From contig CM055615.1 of the NCBI GenBank assembly GCA_029379385.1, positions 1,612,001 to 1,676,000 on the forward strand: a stretch of 64,000 bases of DNA, written 5' to 3'. The DNA is from Quillaja saponaria (lineage: Eukaryota; Streptophyta; Magnoliopsida; Fabales; Quillajaceae). The position numbers and the translations under genes are program-made. Positions 25,840 to 36,214 of this stretch are shown here, in pieces. The notes beneath the pieces were generated by a model that saw only the letters and a program-made list of their open reading frames with translations, made no database searches and was not told where the DNA came from. Position 1 is the stretch's first letter, and every line of letters starts with the position of its first letter.

Positions 25840-27847
25840 GAGTTTGAGTTGGTATCTGGTAGCAAACTTTGTTCAGTCAGGGAGTGTTAAAATTTAACTA
25901 CTAGTTTTCTCATCCATTTCAGTGATTGTAAATCTTTCTTCTTTTCGTTTTCGAATTATTGTGATGCTTTAATAAAGTTTCAAATCTTTCCTCCTTGGAG
26001 TTTTTCTTCACTTTTGAGTTAGGCTTCATGGGCATTGACCATTGTCTAGATTGAGATGAAATCGACCATTCTTAGATTAGCCATGGTTTTCTACAAGTTC
26101 TGTTCAGTCAATATTTTGAACTTTATGCTAATCATGAAAGTGCATTCCATAAATCTGATATGGAAAACATGTGCATTGCTATAATCGCATTGAAATGGTT
26201 CTATCAATTTGACATTTATGGTACACAACTCCTAGTAAAGAAATAAACTCGCGATATAAAGGCTGCAATAGAAAAAGTAAAATTTCCAAGCTCACAAAAT
26301 TCTAGCTGGACACGTTTTTTGGGGGTAGATCCATTTTATGATGGATTTTGAGTAACTTAATATTCTTACTATCTTTGATAACGAAGTAAAATTAGATGGA
26401 TGTTGAATGGTCATTACTTTACACTTATTGGTATAGGATTTATCCTAGTGAACACTAACTCTACATGTGGCACCATGACACATGTCACTATATTATTAAA
26501 TAATATGTTTTTAAGGCTCCAAGGTAGACTCTCTTATCTAATATTTTATCTCTCCATATCTATATTTGCTTATCTCACGACTGATTTAAGCTTTAGAGTA
26601 CTAATAGGTTTACATGACCATCCTTCTAGGTCTACCAAAGTGCAGCATTAGTTTGGATAAATCCAACATCAACAACTCCCATATGCCATTCCATAAGCTT
26701 TCATTCAAAGTAGATGATCAATCCATTAATCGCACAAATTGATATTTGTAGGTGAGATATTGATACAAGCTTCTCTCCATTACACCTTCCATCCCTTACA
26801 TCAGGTGTACAACTAGATTATTGCATGTCAATCAACTTTAAAAAACTAACATTAACTAGAAAAAAGTGACACTAACATAGACTCATTCCCTTCTTTCGTC
26901 TCTCTCTTAGCAAAGGATTCTTAGAACAATCCAGGAATTTTGACTCTTGCGGAAAAACGAAACCCGTATCCTTAACCAGAACTACAATTTCCCAAGTTTT
27001 TTGTTTTTTTTTTCTTTTTTCTTTTCTTTTGTACATCTGTTTGAAGGGAGAATTTTGTTTTGTTTCCCAGGGATGAAACTTAAATTGTTGCGGGAAGGTT
27101 TCTTTTTTCTTAGTTTTTTAGCAAGCACAATTGAAAATTTAATATTTCACCATAAAAATGGCTAATATAAAAAAAAAAATTTAAGGTTTAATTTTCTTCA
27201 AGGTTTTTGATTGAAAAAAATATTCACTTATGTTTATTTTGTTTCATTAAGAGAAGTGTAATGGCGTAGGCCATTTGGATGTGGAGTTATTATGAGAGAT
27301 GATGACAACTATGGGTCTCAATTGTGTATGGTTGAAGCTTCCATTAATTTTATAAGTTAAATTTTATATTTTGTTGATCGAATGAAAATAATTAACAATA
27401 AATATAAGATTAATTGTACTTTATCTTAATACATTATCATTCATTTTACAATAATTTCATAAATTATTAAATTAGACACATAATTTCATTATTTAAGTCA
27501 TTAATAAATAATTTAAATTATCTATTAAATTTATAATAATAATAATTTAATTTATTTTGAATTAATTTGTTAGACCCTCTCCACCCAAACACTAGAAAAG
27601 CAACCCGAGCAATTTCGTAGGGATAATGAAAGTAAGCTAAAAAAGAGTCTTATAAATCTTTCTAGAAAACATACAAATGACTCTTCCTTTAGGAAGAGAG
27701 AGAGGGAGCTAACCCCCACCCCTTGCCAGTTGCCAGTTGCCACAATCCCACAATAGATAACAAAGAGTGAGAGGTTGACAATACAAACTGTGTACAAAGT
27801 TCTATCCATATCCCCTCCTCTCTGGCACACGACGGCTACAGAAGAAG
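25840..27847. other. Spacer downstream of the transporter gene
   Basis: Contains the transporter 3' UTR, with an AATAAAG-type signal near 25971, followed by AT-rich sequence. No further gene is supported. Open frames at 26400-26651 and 26947-27165 (plus) and 27570-27857 (minus) lack recognisable features. Confidence 0.45.
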
Positions 27848-28082
27848 ATGATTGCACTCAGACCAATACAGAATTCCTTCAGTCCTACCAAGCATAGCCT
27901 CATCTGGACAACACTCTCCCCAAAAAAAAAATTCAATTTTGCGCCTCTGCAAGGCTAATGATTCTGATTCCCAGGCTTCTCCACCTGAAGGAGACGCTCA
28001 AAAGCAAGAGCTGCTTGCCAGAACTGCATTGCTTCAAGCACAAAAAGTCCGTCTTACAGATTACTTGGACGAAAGATCTGCT
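27848..28082 (+). pseudogene. Broken 5' fragment of a chloroplast-protein gene
   Basis: Starting at the ATG at 27848, a Ser/Thr-rich transit-peptide-like N-terminus (MIALRPIQNSFSPTKHS) runs into an A10 tract at 27922-27931. There the frame shifts by one base into RLCKANDSDSQASPPEGD and then KQELLARTALLQAQKVRLTD...LDERSA. The second part resembles, from memory, a conserved plant chloroplast envelope protein (At1g42960-like), where the helix continues well beyond DERSA. Similarity stops at 28082 and no further exons are found. The segment is therefore a truncated, frameshifted copy. The family name is tentative. Confidence 0.5.
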
Positions 28083-28782
28083 TTGCTTTGGCATCATCAA
28101 CAACTGATATTGATGATATTACTACCATCACCAAACCGGGTAACTGAGTTACCATATCCGATGCTTATTGAAGATCTCTACATGTTATGCTGATACAGAG
28201 AATTCACTATAGTTCTGTTGAAGTTTAGATTCAGATAAAACCTTTTAGAGTTCTAGATGTTCCCTCATATTGAAACATCAGTAGGGATTTTGTGTCAAAC
28301 TTCAGTTAGTGCGCAACCCCGATTTTATGTAACAAATACTACACCAACCCAAAACTCAATTGGGTGGCTGAAGTAACTAAAGATGTACAGAGCCACTTTT
28401 GTGATCTCAAATTTGGAGGACTCTCAACCTTACTTCTAGAAAGCAAAGTCGAAGTCCTGTACAGAATCCATGATTGCGAATCCAACCTGCATGAAATACC
28501 ATGGAAAAATAACCTCTGCAATGAGAAGGCCCGCACCGAAACAGTGCTTTACCCCTAGATGTCCAGTCAACTGCTGTGCCTTAACGCATTTCGGGGAGAA
28601 CCAGTTAAAATGTATGATCCTTTATTAAACGGACCCTATCGTAGACGAATCCAAAAAAGTTTTGCTCTTTCAATCATAAATAAAAATTCCATAAAAACTT
28701 ACATTTGGATAAATAAGATCCATGGTCTCCAGGTTGGTGGATGGATGGATCATGAAATTGAGTGAAACTGTGAAACACAGAC
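28083..28782. other. Spacer after the truncated gene fragment
   Basis: No recognisable exon. Open frames on both strands at 28339-28558 overlap each other and have no family motif. Confidence 0.35.
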
Positions 28783-28915
28783 ACATTCCTCATCTTATTG
28801 CCAAGATCCTTGTGTCTAGCGGCACTTTTCCCCCTCCCCCAAAATCCAGGTTCAGGGTTCAAGTCTGGCCTCCCCTCCCTGAATTAAAAAAGAAAAAAAA
28901 CATTCCTCATCTTAT
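28783..28915 (+). mobile_element. Short tRNA-derived SINE with 16-bp target duplication
   Basis: A perfect 16-bp direct repeat (ACATTCCTCATCTTAT) lies at 28783-28798 and 28900-28915. It flanks a body of about 100 bp ending in an A-rich tail. The body has a box-A-like TGTCTAGCGG (28813-28822) and a box-B-like GGTTCAAGTCT (28856-28866) about 33 bases apart, the layout of an internal RNA polymerase III promoter. Long target duplications plus an A-tail indicate LINE-mediated retroposition. The perfect duplication suggests a recent insertion. Confidence 0.8.
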
Positions 28916-29457
28916 CGTCTTAATAAGAAAAGCACATTCATCCAGTCCAATATAAAATCCATGTGCATATCCAGTGATTGATGCCAGCACTTGAAACTGG
29001 AATCACAACTAACCTTCCAGTAGACAGGGGCCCTCCTGGCACACTGAAGCGTGTAGACTATTGAATCCCACTACAAAAGAAGACAATATACTCTTCTCTA
29101 ATTCAGATAGTGAAGAAAGGGAAGAGAGGGGTGATCCACTTTTTACCACCTGGGAAGCAAACAACCCAGGATAGGAATGGACTCAACAGAACTGTATTAG
29201 TGGGGCTTGCAGGTGCTCCATCAAGGCAGGAAGGGTACCTGCCTACCAGGTCTGAATTCAACACCGGGAAACATTTATGGGGGACTCAAACCCAAGCATG
29301 GAGCAAGGAGGATGCATGCTTGTACTTGGCCACTGATTCATTGATAAATTCAACAACATGCTCACTAGTTTAATAAAATCTTCTTTCGATTACAGAAACA
29401 TAAGAAAAGCAGGAGCAGCCCAACCTTACGTCGAGGTTATTTCAAGGCCCTAAAGTA
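28916..29457. other. 3' flank of the PPR gene
   Basis: No gene supported. The plus frame at 29110-29373 is GC-richer than its surroundings but has no recognised domain. Confidence 0.4.
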
Positions 29458-31533
29458 TCATGTACTGGCTCCATCCTTAAGCACCGCTCTAACTAGTATG
29501 TTCCACGTAACAACAGTCGGAAGAACTCCATTCTCCAAAGCATCATCCAAAATCCTAATGGCATCCCCGATTTTACTGCTAGAGCAAAGCCCCTTAAGTG
29601 TAATATTATAGGAGATGATATCCAGCTGTAATCCTTCTTTTATAATGTTAGCACGAATTGCAGATGCATTTCCACAGTCCCAGGTTTTGTAAAGTCCCTC
29701 CATAATGGTGTTGTGGGTCACAAGATTTGGGACACAGTTCCACTGCCTCATCTTTGAATAGAGCTGTAAGGCATCTTCCATTTTTCCAGAAGAGCAAAGT
29801 CCATGAATCATAATGTTGATCATTGTTATATCGGGCTTAAGGTGCTTCTCAAGAAAGTGATTCCACAACCTGAGAGCCATATCAATTTTCTTGTTTTGCC
29901 AAAGGCCATCAATCAACAAGCTATATGTAATAATGTCAGGGTTCCACCCTTTCTCCAGCATTTCCTTCACATAAAGATATGCTTCACTAAATCGTTCTGC
30001 TTTACATAATCCTTTTATGAGAATATTGTAGGAGACAACAGTTGGAAAGCAACCGTTCATGCTCATACCCTCCAAAAAGTTAATTGCATCACCAACTCTA
30101 GCCACTCTGATAAACCCATTAATTAGTGCATTGCAGACACGAGGATTCAGTTTAAAGCCACTCTTATCCATCTGATTGACAACTCTAGCTGCGTCATCTA
30201 ATCTTCCCTCTTTACATAATGCATTAATTATTGAGGAATATGCAAAGGCATCCATGCCAATTCCCTTATCTTCAGCTTCTATCAATGTCCTTATAGCCTT
30301 ATTTAAGTATCCATTTTTGCACAAACCATGAAGTAATATTCCATATGTAACAGAATCTGCAGTACATCCTGTCTCAGGCAAGACTTGCCATATAGATAAA
30401 GCTTCTTCAACCTTCCCATTTTCGAACAACCCTCTAATAAATATGTTATGACTAACAATATTACGACTACTACCCATCTGCATTGCTTCCCACAACTCAA
30501 AACTCTCCTTAATCTTCCCTGCTTTACAGAGCCCATTAAGCATAGAATTGTATGTAACCACGTCAGGGGAAATCCCATTCTCAACCATCTCCTTATAAAC
30601 TCTTTCAGCCGCATCGAAGTTACATGCCTCACACAATCCATGAATCAAAGTACTACAAGTAAACAGATCATATCTTCGCTCATTTTTCTTCATCCTGTTC
30701 CATATATCCAAACACTCGTCGAACCTGCCACATTTACACAAACCATTAATCATAACATTATAAGTTACAACATTTGGATAAACTGATGTCCCTCTCAACA
30801 ACCTTTCCCATATCTCATTAGCTTTAACGTGATCCCCTTTCTTGAAAAACCCATCAATCAAAATATTATAACACATCACATCAGGTGTGACTTCCCTATC
30901 ACACATTTCATCGAACACCTCTAATGCAACCGATAAATTTCCATTCTTTGCAAGTCCGTTAATCAAAGTACCGTAAGTAAACACGTCAGGCTTAGCACCA
31001 TTGTCCCACATCCAATCGACCAAACCCTTTGCCTTCTCAAACTGCTTCTTCTTACAAGATATTTTCATTAGTACATTATACGTTTGTAAATTTGGCAACA
31101 AACCCACCGTCTCAAAGTACGCAAAAAAAGACTCCGCTCGATCCCACTGACTCGACTCAATGAAAGCATTGAGCAGTGAATTGTAGGACCTTATACCAGG
31201 TTGACACCCAAAAATCTCGTCCATTTGGTGAAACGCTTCCAACGCTTTATCAGGCATCGAGTTTTTGCCGTATGCCTTGATAACCATCAAAGCAACATCT
31301 TCAGGGCACTTGCATTTCTGGGTTCGAATCATTTCAACGATTCTATCAACATGGACGACGAGCCTCGAGTCAACCAGTCGTCTGAGGACATGGTGGAACA
31401 CATCCGCCGAGTGTGAGTACCCAGGGTGGCGACTTGCTTTGTCAAACACAGCAAGTGCTGACTGAATACTTTTCTCTGCTTTGAGAAGCTTCAGAACTTG
31501 TTTTGGAGACTGGAATTTGGAGAACAAAGACAT
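29458..31533 (-). CDS. P-class pentatricopeptide repeat protein, At3g09060 orthologue
   Basis: A single uninterrupted exon encodes 691 residues. A short N-terminal region with a conserved HPGYSHSADVFHHVLRRL segment is followed by about 15-17 tandem 35-residue PPR motifs from roughly residue 75 to the end. Typical repeat cores are VVTYNVMINGLCKCGR, DVFTYGTLINGLAKNG and IISYNITLKGLCSSSK. There are no E, DYW, SMR or other C-terminal domains, so it is a pure P-class protein. These bind organellar RNA in a sequence-specific way and usually act in stabilisation, processing or translation. Collinearity over the full length with Arabidopsis At3g09060 (from memory), including CKCPEDVALMVIKAYGKNSMPD, supports orthology. 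Organelle targeting is inferred; the RNA target is unknown. Confidence 0.93.
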   Translation of the reverse strand: MSLFSKFQSPKQVLKLLKAEKSIQSALAVFDKASRHPGYSHSADVFHHVLRRLVDSRLVVHVDRIVEMIRTQKCKCPEDVALMVIKAYGKNSMPDKALEAFHQMDEIFGCQPGIRSYNSLLNAFIESSQWDRAESFFAYFETVGLLPNLQTYNVLMKISCKKKQFEKAKGLVDWMWDNGAKPDVFTYGTLINGLAKNGNLSVALEVFDEMCDREVTPDVMCYNILIDGFFKKGDHVKANEIWERLLRGTSVYPNVVTYNVMINGLCKCGRFDECLDIWNRMKKNERRYDLFTCSTLIHGLCEACNFDAAERVYKEMVENGISPDVVTYNSMLNGLCKAGKIKESFELWEAMQMGSSRNIVSHNIFIRGLFENGKVEEALSIWQVLPETGCTADSVTYGILLHGLCKNGYLNKAIRTLIEAEDKGIGMDAFAYSSIINALCKEGRLDDAARVVNQMDKSGFKLNPRVCNALINGFIRVARVGDAINFLEGMSMNGCFPTVVSYNILIKGLCKAERFSEAYLYVKEMLEKGWNPDIITYSLLIDGLWQNKKIDMALRLWNHFLEKHLKPDITMINIMIHGLCSSGKMEDALQLYSKMRQWNCVPNLVTHNTIMEGLYKTWDCGNASAIRANIIKEGLQLDIISYNITLKGLCSSSKIGDAIRILDDALENGVLPTVVTWNILVRAVLKDGAST

Positions 31534-33612
31534 GGCAGAGACAATTCTTCGTCGGCTTTGGCTGTCTCATTTTTACGGCATTTTTTGCAACACCTCCGGA
31601 ACATGTCATATTTTGCCTCATGAGCATTGTACATGTGGAGTTGGGTGAGTCTACAAAGAACGTATTTTATTGGGCCAAAACCCAAAAGTAACATAGCCCA
31701 AGAACATGACTTTATTGCCCAACAAATTTGATACAAGTAGTATATTTTCTAACACTTGTCAAATATGGTGATTTGAAAAGTTGTTCTTTACATAAGTAGA
31801 GAAGTCATTAGAATGCTAAGCAAACTTCTTTTAAGTATTTATTTTAACCAAAAAAACTTTTGATAAGTATATTTTACATAATATAAAGTTATGCACATAG
31901 GCTCCCATGTGCCCAATCACAACTCCCCTAACAATTGAACTCTGCCGCAAATCCTAACTGCCATTCACACTAAGAGGACCATGGAAACTTGGAAACTATG
32001 TTCAATAAAAGTGTTTGAATATTTGCTTAGTAGAAAGTAGAAAAACAAACTGTTTTTATATGAGGAGGAGAAAAACTCCCAAAAACAAGAAGCTATCCTT
32101 GGGTTTCCAATTTAGGCCAACTGGGTACCATAGACATGCCATTGGATTATGAGCTTCTTTTCTTGTTTGTTGTTTTTTTTTTACTCTACTGCTTTCCTTT
32201 CTTTTATACTTTCTTTATCTCTGTTGTCTTCTCTATGAAAGAGCTTGTAAGGATGTTTTTCTCCTACTATCTTTTTTTACTTTGGTGGCAAATTGTTGTT
32301 GACAATGAAGCTTTCGCAAATTTTGTTTTGAAAATAGAGAAAGCAAAATAATCTCAGACTTTGTAATTGAAATTGGGATTGGTTTTGATTTCTTTAATAT
32401 CCTGGTGTGAGATACAATGATCTCAAATATTCACAAACAGTCATTGCTCAGCTGCCAAGCAGGTTGAATTACCTGGAAACTCTATGAAGATTATAAGTCT
32501 TTTATGCACACGGAGGAAAATTTTCACCACTGAGTGTAAAGTATTGACCAAGATGGCCCTTTAAAGGAAGAAAGAAAAATAATTGTGTGAAAGACAAAAG
32601 AAAAAACAAAGGAGGAAGTGCCTGCCATATTTTTTACACCAAATAATTCCATCTTTAGATCAGGTAATAACTATCAAGCTTCAGATGATGACATAACATG
32701 GATCTACATGCAGTAATATTCCCCTTGTTTCAAGTCAATAAATTGATCTCAATAATGTATCTGCAAAATTGTTTTTCTTTAAACAACATGACGGGCCGAC
32801 CTTGAGCACTCAATAGAACTCTGTATTCCCAGACAGTTGTCTTTAGCTTGTTCTTTTATTAACTGCCACACACACTACATCAGCATCTGGAAATCTAATA
32901 CCGAGTGTCTCTTAGGATCCACAAGCCTTAAGGTCATAGAAATCAAATAGAACACTGAAAGGTTATCCTGCTACAATTTCCTTGTAAGTACAGCAGCATA
33001 GCCATATCATATATTCATATTACCAACATAAAGTGATGCTGGGACCGGTGTCTGGAGTGAATCGCGTATAAAGTTTGATTAATTGATGTCAAAGCCAAAG
33101 AATAAGGACTCAAACAGGGCTACAGTTCTGTACCCAAACAACAACTTATGACAAGCAACAAACACAGGTAATGAGCCCACGTTATCACCACCTTTGCAGG
33201 AATCTACAACATGCCTAAAATTCAAGTGTACCTCATCAAATACCGATTTCCAACCTTCAGAAATTATCAAACTGTGCAGCATAAAGACATAAAAAGAAAC
33301 CATCTTGGTTCCTAAGGCAAAGCATATTTCAATAGAATCAGAATACTATACATATGAACCAGTATTTTCTGGTAAGAAAAACATAACATGGAGGCAGGAA
33401 ATGATTCAAGCTATTAACAAAAGCATAGTTAGAGAAAATGAACCACAAAAACTTTTTGTTATTGAATTGAAGAAGCATGCAACTCACAGTAAAAGAAGAA
33501 TGCAGGGTGCTTTTATCCAACCAACCATCAAGAATACATAGCATGTGTGGTTACACAGAAATGCAGCAAAATTAACAACAGAAACCAAAGAAACACCAAA
33601 TGGACCTTGAAT
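31534..33612. other. Spacer between the PPR and OPS genes
   Basis: Includes the PPR promoter on the left and the OPS 3' UTR on the right. Open frames at 32136-32351 (plus), 33079-33303 (minus) and 33305-33541 (plus) show no family features. No other gene was recognised. Confidence 0.45.
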
Positions 33613-35629
33613 TTAGTACAATCGAAGTACACTTCTTGCTATAGAATGTGCTTGACTTGACCTACTTTTCCCAAATCCATTTCTCCTGATGCCTCTCAAT
33701 GGTGTCAAATAGAATCGTAAGAGACCATTATCAGTGCTGTTAGGTGAATACCTTGAACTCCGATTTCTTTCCAATACAAACTCATCCTTTGTCTTCTTCT
33801 CATGTCCGTTTGCTTGGATACCATTCTTCTTCAAACTACCAAAGGATCCACCAATATTATGAGAATTCCTCCAACTTACACTGCTATTGCTCCGCAACAC
33901 CTTCGGATTGAAAGCACCTCTGGCATCCCCATTGCGTTCCCCTCTAAACTCTTGCCAAGACTCCGAGAGTGACCGCTCAACACCATTAGCTCTACTATAC
34001 CTATCTTCATCCTCATCTTTGTTTCCACTACGTCTGTGTATGAAACCCCAAATGTTCCATGCCTTACTCCACCGCCGGGACTTCTTGGACCCCTTTCGCT
34101 CACCATTCCCGATCACAGAAGCATTGTCTGTGAAAGGCACTTCAAATGTCTCGGAACAATCATCTCTCAAAGAATTCGAGTTTGAATCTCGTAAGTCTCT
34201 ATCTGGGAATAACAGTTTTGGTCCATTTATGTCATCAACGGTTGCAGGAATCACCTTGGCATTGGAAACCGATTTCAACTCATCCATTTCAGCCACAACT
34301 GCTGCAGCCGTCTTCCTGATTGAACTTGACCTCTCAAGGCTCTTCCTTCTTCTAGAAGATGAATCTAAGTAGTAATCTCTTGTCTGCGCTGACCCACCAG
34401 GAAAACTCTCGTCCTCATTGATCGAATTTCTGGGTTCTTCGACTGGGATTTGAGTATCAGACCTCATAACTTGAACTGGAGCATCTTCCACAACAGAAAG
34501 CATCGTTGGCATCCTTGGAAACGTCCTTCCAATCAAGTATCCATCCCAGGAAGCCCTAGGCTCATCAAAAGAGTATCGAGGATCGTCAAACGACATCCGA
34601 CCGGCATCGAGCGACATGCGACCTGCATCAAGCGAGAACCTCGGATCGGTGTCGCATGATCGTCTTCCAAACCCATAATCCGCAATCTCCGACTGGGTCT
34701 CTCTGAATTGCCTCCCGATGGGTTTCTCCACGGGTAATGTGGTGGACCCACCACCATTTCTGCGCTTCTTCAGCTTCTGCTTCTGCCTCCATTTCTGCAA
34801 TTTCTTGCTGAAAACTGAAGCGGCAGACCAGAAACTTCCAGCAATCTCCTTCAAATCCCTCCCAGAAGTCTTCTTAGCTTGGGAATCGAGATCTATGTGA
34901 TCCTTCATGGTCTTCAACTCTTCCTCTCCTACTAGTTCCGGTTCCTCTTCCTCCACAATTTCTCGCACCCTATCCTCAATCACATTACCCACATTGGATT
35001 CGTTCAAAACCCTAATCTCGTCACCCTCACCGTCCTCGATTTCGTTCCGTCCGTCGTTCTCTTCCTCTTCCTCTTCCTTCCGACTCAAAAACCGGCCCCT
35101 GGACACTGGAAGAAGAGCCTAGGTTCCTAGTTTCTACCTCAATCTCACCACCATCAACCCGGGAAGCTTCTTTCTTAAAAGGGTTTCCGTTGTCTTGGCT
35201 GAAGAGCGACCACAGAGTGTTTCGAACCCTAACGTCGCAGGACCTCCTCTGGGGCTCGAACACTCCAAAAAAACCCTCGTTTTTGGAAGCCGAAAACGAC
35301 TTAGTCCGACGGAGCTCAGGGAATAACGAAGACGATGATGAAGTGGGTGGCCTGCTATTGCGGCCAGCGACAGTTCCTCCACCTCCACCGCCTGAGGAAG
35401 GTCTGAAAATGGCTTTAAGTGCTGCAGCGGCGGTGGATGACGTGGGGGGTTTGCGGGTAGATGAAGAAGCAGAGGAACAGGGATCGAGTACAGCAAGACG
35501 TTCGCATAGGCATGAGGGACAAAAACCAGTGAAATGCTCTTCTGGGTGACGATCACAAGAGATTGAAGGTCGGTGTGGCTGTAATGGTGGTAACAATTGC
35601 GGTGCTAATGCTTCGGTGGTGGGATTCAT
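33613..35629 (-). pseudogene. OCTOPUS (OPS, At3g09070-like) gene with a one-base frameshift
   Basis: The N-terminal frame starts at the ATG at 35629 (MNPTTEALAPQLLPP) and has the family's cysteine-rich block CDRHPEEHFTGFCPSCLCER and the LRRTKSFSASKNEGFFGVFE segment. The rest is in another frame from about 35080 to the stop at 33613. It holds an acidic run, the basic KKLQKWRQKQKLKKRRNGG segment, FSLDAGRMSLDAGRMSFD repeats and TRDYYLDSSSRRRKS. From ATG to stop the length is 2017 nt, one more than a multiple of three; with one base fewer it would encode about 671 residues, close to Arabidopsis OPS (about 685). The extra base best fits the GGAAGGAAGAGG tract at about 35076-35081. OPS is a polar plasma-membrane protein promoting protophloem differentiation. 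Assembly error is as likely as a true lesion, since both halves are otherwise intact. Confidence 0.88.
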
Positions 35630-36038
35630 AACCGGTAATGGTGTGTAATGCTTTGAGCTATGCTCATGTTACGGAAGAGTTGTGCGTGAGTGTATTGAGA
35701 AATGAGTGTCCGTGTTAGAGAGAGAAAGAGAGATGGGGACTGGGGAGAGAGAAGGGAATGAAACTGTTTGGCTCCAACGGACAGTGAGAAAGAAAGTGAA
35801 GAGAAACAACGGGAAAATGAAAATAAGAATTAGGAATTAGGGTATGTTCCCCACCACACACAGGTTTAATGAGTTTTCTCTTTCTTTTCGGTTTTACCTT
35901 TATACCCTTTTCCCGTTACGCTTTGCTCTAGTGTTCTTAGGATACTCTATTACGAAAAGACTTTTCTGCACCAATGAGTATTGTTTTATTACCTTAAACA
36001 TGTAGCCATGCATTTTATTTTATTTTTGCTAAGTAGCC
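35630..36038 (-). promoter_or_regulatory. 5' leader and promoter region of the OPS gene
   Basis: CT/GA-rich sequence immediately upstream of the OPS start (35640-35850), as is common in plant leaders. No unambiguous TATA box was identified. Confidence 0.35.
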
Positions 36039-36214
36039 AACCATTTCTAAGATGGTGACTGGTAGGAATTATGATCTCAAAAAAAGGAAAAAAAATTAAA
36101 TGTTAACTTTAATTAAGTTTTAATTAAACCATTTCTAAGATGGTGATTGGTAGGAATTGTGATCTCAAAAAAAAGGAAAAAAAATTAAATGTTAACTTTA
36201 ATTAAGTTTAATTT
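36039..36214. repeat. Two-copy tandem duplication, 88-bp unit
   Basis: The unit starting AACCATTTCTAAGATGGTGA occurs at 36039 and again at 36127, differing by a few substitutions and A-run length. Low divergence suggests a recent event. Confidence 0.85.

Noticed and set aside
29110..29373. Plus-strand 87-codon GC-richer frame
   Set aside because: No recognised family; could be an old repeat, but termini could not be found.
33887..34372. Plus-strand 161-codon frame opposite OPS
   Set aside because: Antisense shadow of a well-supported gene on the minus strand.
35190..35549. Plus-strand 119-codon frame opposite the OPS N-terminus
   Set aside because: Antisense shadow of the GC-rich first part of OPS; no homology.
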